Source: a virus
Length of the DNA stretch: 39,972 nt
Virus record (IMG/VR): IMGVR_UViG_3300021406_000007
Coordinates: 1 to 39,972 of that record
Reading direction: 5' to 3' (one strand)
Positions within the stretch are counted from its first letter, which is position 1; the number at the start of each line of letters is the position of its first letter. Made by a program: the position numbers and the translations under genes. The notes under the pieces are model-generated. The model was given only the letters and a program-made list of their open reading frames with translations. It was not told the DNA's origin and did not search any database. Shown here one piece after another: positions 6,909-12,024 of the stretch.

Positions 6909-8954
6909 ATGACGAGTGGTGCTTTGGAAAGAAGCCAAGTGGTTTCTAACATATATACACAATATTACACCGATGGCAAGCGTGATATTGTAGCTGAAGC
7001 CGATAGTCGATATCAACAAAATCTTAGCGCATGGCAGCTTTTCTTTTATGAGCAATTAATCGACAGAAAAGTTTATCTAGGCGACCAACGTTACTTAAAT
7101 TTATATTCTGGTCTAAGTTACGATCATCAGAAATGGGTATTTAATAACTCAATGCCTGTAGTCAATATGGTATGCGGGCGTCAAAGACAGCATAGAAAAG
7201 CTACGCAGATGATCCCAGTGCATGGCTCTAGTAATAAAACAGCAACCCAAGCGACCAAATGCATTCAATCAGCTTATTACAATGATGATACATATCAAAC
7301 CGTGAGCAATTGTTTCAAAGAAGCTGCTGGGATTACTGGACTTTCTTTAATGCATTCTTGGATAGACTATAGGCGAGATCCTATTTGTGGAGATCTCCGG
7401 ACAGAATGTCTCAGCGCTGATATGATAATGATGGATGCATTCTGGCGAGAGATGGATCTAAGTGACTGCCAATTCATACGTACACGGAAATATCTATGGA
7501 AAGAGCAAGTCAAGCAGATGCTGCCAGGGCGCGAGCATGATATTGATATGCTTAATGATCAGGCTTATTTCGATACTAAGTTTACTTTTATGCCTCAACA
7601 ATATAATATCAGGCGTAAAGGATTTCTTGCTTATGATGAATATTGGTATTTATGCGATCGTATGGCAACATTTATTGTTGATCCTGAAACATATGAAAGT
7701 ACCGAGGTGGATTTTAATAAAGATGAAATGGAGAGGCTTAAATCACAATTTCCGCAAATTGTTGTCGTTAAAGAAAAAGTTCCCACTGTGCATCTTGCCA
7801 TCATTGTTAATAATACTTGCTTCTACGATGGTCCTAATCCACTTTCCGTGGATTTCTACCCGTTCACCCCCTTCGTGGGATACCACGATTTGGCAAATAA
7901 TAACTATGCGTTTCGCTATCAAGGAATAATTAGAAATATTAGGGATAGTCAATATCTTTATAATTATAGAAAGCAACTTGAATTAGATTTATTAGCTGCT
8001 CAATTTTCTGGTGTAGATGTCGAAGAAGACGCTCTAATTGATGATCAAGATGCTTTCAAGGTGGGACCAGGCAAAGTTAGATTCTTAAAGAAAGGACGTC
8101 TTAATGCGCTCGTTGACAAGCCAGGAGCAAACATTAATCCTGCTAACTATCAGGCGACCCAATTTCTTAAAGAGGATATACAAAGCAATGCCGGAGTTAC
8201 ACCAGAATTGCTGGGACAAGCGGAAGATTCGGATGTTGGAATCACTGAGCAACTTAGACAAGGAGCTGCTCTTACTACTTTGCAAGAACTTTTTGACAAC
8301 CTCGACCTTTCACAGCGCAATGCAGGTCGTTTACATTGGGCCCTTATTCAGAAGAATTATACTCTCGGAAAAATCAAGCGAATGATTGAGGAAGATCCTA
8401 CTAATGAATTCCGAGATAAATCATTCCAGAGATATGATGCCGTTGTCGCTAATGCTCCTCTCACTAATACTACAAAGCAACTTGCATTTATCCAGAAATA
8501 CCAACTATGGAAAGATGGATTGCCAATACCAGTGGATCAATTGCTTGCTGATGTTGATATGCAGGATAAAGATAAGCTTATTGAATCTATTCAGCAGCAG
8601 CAACAACAGCAACAACAGCAACAAGAACAAATGGCACAATTGCAGATGGAAAATCAGCGTATTGTTAATGAGTCCTTGCAGTCAAAAGCCATGAGCGATC
8701 GCGCCCTTGCAGAAGAGCGCATTCAAAAAGGTCATCTTGAGCAATTCCAGATCGCTACAGCTCATAATAAATCAAAGCATGAGCTTGCAGCTGCCCATCT
8801 TGATCAAGTGAAGGCAGTCAAAGAAGTGGAAAGCATGGGAATTGAGGATTTTGTCAAGGTATTTTCGTTGATAGAAAATATTCAAAAAAGACAAGATGAT
8901 AAAGAAATAGCAATGTCACAACAAAAAGAGGTTAAAAATGGGACACAGCCATAA
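6909..8954 (+). CDS. Portal protein (P22-like)
   Basis: The dodecameric head vertex through which DNA enters and leaves, 681 residues, a usual size for P22-type portals. Recognisable parts are the N-terminal wing (NNSMPVVNMVCGRQRQHRKA), the stem/clip region (FRYQGIIRNIRDSQYLYNYR) and the conserved crown helix region (IQSNAGVTPELLGQAEDSD followed by GITEQLRQGAALTTLQELFDN). Near the C-terminus a run of at least ten glutamines (about residues 563-574) leads into a long coiled coil, corresponding to the barrel. The gene is intact. The 3' end overlaps the next small gene by 17 bases. Confidence 0.92.
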   Translation: MTSGALERSQVVSNIYTQYYTDGKRDIVAEADSRYQQNLSAWQLFFYEQLIDRKVYLGDQRYLNLYSGLSYDHQKWVFNNSMPVVNMVCGRQRQHRKATQMIPVHGSSNKTATQATKCIQSAYYNDDTYQTVSNCFKEAAGITGLSLMHSWIDYRRDPICGDLRTECLSADMIMMDAFWREMDLSDCQFIRTRKYLWKEQVKQMLPGREHDIDMLNDQAYFDTKFTFMPQQYNIRRKGFLAYDEYWYLCDRMATFIVDPETYESTEVDFNKDEMERLKSQFPQIVVVKEKVPTVHLAIIVNNTCFYDGPNPLSVDFYPFTPFVGYHDLANNNYAFRYQGIIRNIRDSQYLYNYRKQLELDLLAAQFSGVDVEEDALIDDQDAFKVGPGKVRFLKKGRLNALVDKPGANINPANYQATQFLKEDIQSNAGVTPELLGQAEDSDVGITEQLRQGAALTTLQELFDNLDLSQRNAGRLHWALIQKNYTLGKIKRMIEEDPTNEFRDKSFQRYDAVVANAPLTNTTKQLAFIQKYQLWKDGLPIPVDQLLADVDMQDKDKLIESIQQQQQQQQQQQEQMAQLQMENQRIVNESLQSKAMSDRALAEERIQKGHLEQFQIATAHNKSKHELAAAHLDQVKAVKEVESMGIEDFVKVFSLIENIQKRQDDKEIAMSQQKEVKNGTQP

Positions 8955-9150
8955 AAACACATCTATGGGTGGTGGGCACAAGAAAGGAAATACTGGTGCA
9001 GACTACGTCGGAATAAAAGAAAATCATGATCCAAAGCCTCCAGCTGGGGCATCTAACTCATATGAAATGGTGAGAAAGAAAATTGATCATCATGATGATA
9101 GATCATTGGCGCATAAGCCTTATACACGCGAAAAGATGATGAATAAATAA
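8938..9150 (+). CDS. Small Gly/His/Lys-rich protein downstream of portal
   Basis: Seventy residues, MGHSHKNTSMGGGHKKGNTG to MMNK, basic and probably disordered. GAGGT lies just upstream of ATG 8938, inside the portal gene. First of several tiny basic proteins in the head gene region; a virion or DNA-binding role is possible but unproven. Confidence 0.6.
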   Translation: MGHSHKNTSMGGGHKKGNTGADYVGIKENHDPKPPAGASNSYEMVRKKIDHHDDRSLAHKPYTREKMMNK

Positions 9151-9201
9151 TGTTTTATGGGGAGTAAGGTGTTGGCATATCCTAGACGGTATGTTAAATA
9201 G

Positions 9202-9286
9202 AAACCCATATTTTTTAGATGAATAAATAATTTGTGTAATGGGTTGGCTTCGGATGTATAAGAAACCCGCAGGGTGGCCACCCATT
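9202..9286 (+). promoter_or_regulatory. Intergenic region with mutually exclusive hairpins
   Basis: In the 195-base gap between genes, five short segments compete for pairing. AAACCCAT (9202-9209) can pair with ATGGGTT (9239-9245). That segment can instead pair with AAACCC (9263-9268) or ACCCATT (9280-9286). A 12-base palindrome GGGTGGCCACCC lies at 9272-9283. There is no clear U-run, so a standard terminator is not evident; an RNA switch or processing site is possible. Confidence 0.4.
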
Positions 9287-9345
9287 CACTTTATTGTTTA
9301 TAATGCCAATTATAGACAACTAACAATTAATTTAAGGAAAATTAT

Positions 9346-9522
9346 ATGGCCGGAATAAAGATAATCCCAGAGGCAGTTAAGCCAATGGTTCCAAAGAATA
9401 AAAACTTGAATCAGACAGAGCCGCGTTTCCGTGCGCCTGGGGGAAAGCCTCCATTGCAATTGGAAAAGAGCTATAATCGCCACGGCGGAAAAAATGAATT
9501 AGAACCTAAGACTAAAGGATAA
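9346..9522 (+). CDS. Small basic, proline-rich protein
   Basis: Fifty-eight residues beginning MAGIKIIPEAVKPMVPKNKN, with many Lys, Pro and Gly and no hydrophobic core, likely disordered. AAGGAAA precedes the ATG. Resembles no family I can name. Confidence 0.55.
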   Translation: MAGIKIIPEAVKPMVPKNKNLNQTEPRFRAPGGKPPLQLEKSYNRHGGKNELEPKTKG

Positions 9523-9525
9523 AAA

Positions 9526-9699
9526 ATGGCTGCTACTCCGAAACCAGTTAGAAAAGTTACAAAAGAAAAACAAGCTGAATTTAGACATAGAGAAAAAAAA
9601 GAATTGCCAAATAAAGCAGTTAGAAAAATGGCAACAAAAGTTATGTCAAAAACAATGGAAGGCTCCGCAAAAGGTAAGAAAATGAAATTATTTGGATAA
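9526..9699 (+). CDS. Small Lys-rich protein
   Basis: Fifty-seven residues, MAATPKPVRKVTKEKQAEFR to KKMKLFG, about one-third Lys plus Arg, helical. It begins 3 bases after the preceding stop. It could bind DNA in the capsid or elsewhere; this is inference from charge alone. Confidence 0.55.
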   Translation: MAATPKPVRKVTKEKQAEFRHREKKELPNKAVRKMATKVMSKTMEGSAKGKKMKLFG

Positions 9700-9705
9700 A
9701 TAATC

Positions 9706-9927
9706 ATGGATTATGAAAAAGATCTTATAAATTATTTTAGTAATGACAAAAAAATAGAACTTGAATTTGATTTAAAGTGTTTGCTTTCTATTAAAGATTG
9801 GGAATTATTAAATAATTCACATAAAAAGGTAAATAAATTTAATTTAGTTTATGAAGAATTTTTAAATAAATGGTCATCTTATGACAATGATCCCCCCAAA
9901 GATAAAGAAACTTCCGAACCTGCATAA
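9706..9927 (+). CDS. Hypothetical acidic small protein
   Basis: Seventy-three residues, MDYEKDLINYFSNDKKIELE to TSEPA, helical with an acidic and Pro-rich tail. It starts 6 bases after the previous gene. Function unknown. Confidence 0.55.
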   Translation: MDYEKDLINYFSNDKKIELEFDLKCLLSIKDWELLNNSHKKVNKFNLVYEEFLNKWSSYDNDPPKDKETSEPA

Positions 9928-10018
9928 GCCAGTAGGCTATAAGAATAAGCCTGCTCAAAGCTCAGTGCATAGCAATAGATCGCTCTATATGGGTGGTGCG
10001 AAGATGAAGAATTCATAA
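9881..10018 (+). CDS. Small basic protein
   Basis: Forty-five residues from ATG 9881 (a second ATG at 9887 is possible): MTMIPPKIKKLPNLHKPVGY to KMKNS. Composition resembles the basic peptides at 8938 and 9346, including a MGGAKMK tail. Overlaps the gene before by 47 bases and the next by 1. Confidence 0.45.
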   Translation: MTMIPPKIKKLPNLHKPVGYKNKPAQSSVHSNRSLYMGGAKMKNS

Positions 10019-10215
10019 TGAAAGAAGCATATATTCTTATACATGTAATTCCTGATCATCCAGAACTAAATAGATTAGTTCATGGAATTTGGGAAACATA
10101 TGAAGGCGCAAAAGAAGCATTTGATCATTTCAAGAAATTAAATCCAAAATTTAATTATGGAATTGCCAGTTATCCAATTTATAAAGATGGTGAAGGGATT
10201 ATATATGGAATATGA
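10018..10215 (+). CDS. Hypothetical small protein
   Basis: Sixty-five residues, MKEAYILIHVIPDHPELNRL to IIYGI. It reads as a compact alpha/beta protein. Start overlaps the previous stop (TAATG) and the next gene overlaps its end. Function unknown. Confidence 0.6.
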   Translation: MKEAYILIHVIPDHPELNRLVHGIWETYEGAKEAFDHFKKLNPKFNYGIASYPIYKDGEGIIYGI

Positions 10216-10378
10216 GACAGAACCATGCATTACTCAATATTTTGAAATGAATGATGGTGAATATTTTATTATTCAGAATGTTCCTGATCAATTTTCTGAA
10301 GCAACGGATCAAATCTTTATGGATAGAGAAATGGCGATTGAAATGGCTAATTATATTTTAAAGGAATTTGATGTTTAG
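10205..10378 (+). CDS. Hypothetical acidic small protein
   Basis: Start ATG 10205 is chosen because GAAGGGA lies 8 bases upstream; 57 residues, MEYETEPCITQYFEMNDGEY to FDV. Strongly acidic with a C-terminal helix (REMAIEMANYILKEF). Function unknown. Confidence 0.55.
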   Translation: MEYETEPCITQYFEMNDGEYFIIQNVPDQFSEATDQIFMDREMAIEMANYILKEFDV

Positions 10379-10793
10379 TACTCCCGAAGTCGGTGAAATT
10401 CTCCAAGCTGCTATGCCTAAGTTCAAGGCGCACATCGAGAGCATCGTTCAGCAGCAATATGATGTATGTATGAAGAAAGGCTTTCACCTTCCGAAATATT
10501 ATATATGGATTCTTTACTACAAAAATAATCATACTGAAAAGCTTGTCTTTAGGCCGGCAATTGTCCGAGTAACACGTCCTAGTCCTTACCAAGATGAAGA
10601 TATGTTCCTATGGTCAGTCACAAATTATGACCATGTTAATTTTGAATATGCCATTCCCAAAAAAGAAACTTTAAATTACATCCTAGCCAATCCAGACAAA
10701 TTCGACAAAGATCACGTAAAAATGCTTCGAGATTATTGCAATGATAAGATCGAAAAAATTCAAGATTATGTCATCGATGGCAAGATTGCTTGA
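10371..10793 (+). CDS. Hypothetical protein before scaffold
   Basis: From ATG 10371 (AAGGA upstream) this gives 140 residues. It has an N-terminal helical region (PKFKAHIESIVQQQYDVCMK) and a beta-rich middle (YIWILYYKNNHTEKLVFRPA). It overlaps the preceding gene by 8 bases. Position between portal and scaffold suggests a head-related role, but no motif supports it. Confidence 0.65.
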   Translation: MFSTPEVGEILQAAMPKFKAHIESIVQQQYDVCMKKGFHLPKYYIWILYYKNNHTEKLVFRPAIVRVTRPSPYQDEDMFLWSVTNYDHVNFEYAIPKKETLNYILANPDKFDKDHVKMLRDYCNDKIEKIQDYVIDGKIA

Positions 10794-10810
10794 GTTTCTT
10801 TTTTTAATCT

Positions 10811-10936
10811 TTATATTTCTTTATCCACATGATCTGATAATTCTTTTTTTAAAATATCTACATTAATTCTCATTTGTTTAGAAACTTCTTCAAAAGTTGG
10901 TGTGTTTTGAGGGATTTTTGAATCAAAAATAGTCAT
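10811..10936 (-). CDS. Small minus-strand protein
   Basis: Forty-one residues, MTIFDSKIPQNTPTFEEVSK to DKEI, ending in a helix (ILKKELSDHVDKE). It fills the 213-base gap between two plus-strand genes. Composition is protein-like, but the ribosome site is weak. Confidence 0.4.
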   Translation of the reverse strand: MTIFDSKIPQNTPTFEEVSKQMRINVDILKKELSDHVDKEI

Positions 10937-11057
10937 ATTAAATCTTTTTGTTGCATTAAATTTCAAATTTTAATAAATGTTATAGCAATATCACGTCATT
11001 ATCATATTGACGCGATTTCGGCGCAATAGAGATTTCGCCAATCTCAAAGGAAAATGC

Positions 11058-11786
11058 ATGAGTTCACCAGAACAGACCCAAATACCTGAAGTGGTCGATC
11101 AGGCGGTTGATACCCATGAGAAGGAAGGAAAGACCCCAAAAGAGTCTTTTGCCGAACTTCGCAAAGCTAAAGAAGACCTCGAACGGGAACTTTGGCAGGC
11201 TCGCAAAGAAAGGGAAATGTATGAGAAGCAAATGCAGATGCAAGCGCAGTATCAGCAAAAGCCTCAAGAACAACCCGAAGAAGATTTTGATTATAGGATG
11301 CTAGAGCAAGAAGAATTCCCCGACGGAAAGAAAATTGCTAAAGCTTTCAATACCTTCAACAAGCAATTGTCTAAAAAAGACAAGGAAATTGCTGAAGCTA
11401 AGCAACAGCTTCTTATTTTGCAGACTGCACAGGAGTTTACCGATTTCAAAGAGGTCGTCACGGCTGAAAATATTGAAAAATATATCAAAAGTGACGAAGA
11501 CCATATTGAAGCGATGCAAACTGCGACTAATCCTTTGAGAAAGGCATATAATCTCATCAAAAAAGATTCTCGTTATCAAGCTGATAAAGCTGCAATAACG
11601 AAAAAAGATATTCCTATCTCTCAGGAGCAAAAGAGGGTCGAGGAAAAGCAAGGAAAGCCAATGACTGGAAGCTTAGGAGTTCGCTCTGAAGCTGTATCCA
11701 CAGCGGCACATTTGTCTAATTCTCGTATGACTAAAGAGCAAAAGAATGCTCTTTGGAAAGAAACCGTCTCACTAAGCAGAAAGTAA
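11058..11786 (+). CDS. Scaffold-like protein
   Basis: Start ATG 11058 has AAAGGA upstream; 242 residues. The sequence is Glu/Gln/Lys-rich with long coiled coils (AELRKAKEDLERELWQARKE; KQLSKKDKEIAEAKQQLLIL) and a basic C-terminal segment. Placement right before the major capsid gene, length and highly charged helical composition fit a capsid assembly scaffold, which usually contacts the capsid protein through a basic C-terminus. No sequence family is certain. Confidence 0.75.
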   Translation: MSSPEQTQIPEVVDQAVDTHEKEGKTPKESFAELRKAKEDLERELWQARKEREMYEKQMQMQAQYQQKPQEQPEEDFDYRMLEQEEFPDGKKIAKAFNTFNKQLSKKDKEIAEAKQQLLILQTAQEFTDFKEVVTAENIEKYIKSDEDHIEAMQTATNPLRKAYNLIKKDSRYQADKAAITKKDIPISQEQKRVEEKQGKPMTGSLGVRSEAVSTAAHLSNSRMTKEQKNALWKETVSLSRK

Positions 11787-11804
11787 CTTATTTGGATTTA
11801 CTAG

Positions 11805-11981
11805 ATGAAAACTGAAATTGAAGATTCTATAGATATCACTGATGAAGTGGCTACTTTTTCAACTAAAGAATTAGCTAATCTTTTAATTTTCTTAGATAAG
11901 AATGATTTTAAGAAAATTTATTTTGATGGATATGGAGCATGGATTAAAGTTTATCGTATTAGAATAATCGAAACTAAGTAA
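11805..11981 (+). CDS. Hypothetical small protein
   Basis: Fifty-eight residues, MKTEIEDSIDITDEVATFST to IETK, with FDGYGAWIKVYRIRII forming a likely beta hairpin. It sits between scaffold and capsid. Function unknown. Confidence 0.5.
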   Translation: MKTEIEDSIDITDEVATFSTKELANLLIFLDKNDFKKIYFDGYGAWIKVYRIRIIETK

Positions 11982-12002
11982 AGCCGCTTTACATGTGACT
12001 TC

Positions 12003-12023
12003 GTCTTAACATGAGGTTAAGAC
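12003..12023 (+). promoter_or_regulatory. Hairpin presenting the capsid gene ribosome site
   Basis: GTCTTAAC (12003-12010) pairs perfectly with GTTAAGAC (12016-12023) around loop ATGAG. The capsid ribosome site GAGG (12013-12016) lies mostly in the loop and the ATG follows one base after the stem. Such a structure could stabilise the mRNA 5' end or tune initiation. Confidence 0.55.
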
Positions 12024-12024
12024 T

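Noticed and set aside
7462-8694. Several frames inside the portal gene on both strands
   Set aside because: Shadows of a strongly conserved portal frame.
11064-11651. Minus-strand frames of 69-116 codons opposite the scaffold gene
   Set aside because: Leu/Phe/Ser-rich complements of the Lys/Glu/Gln coiled-coil codons.
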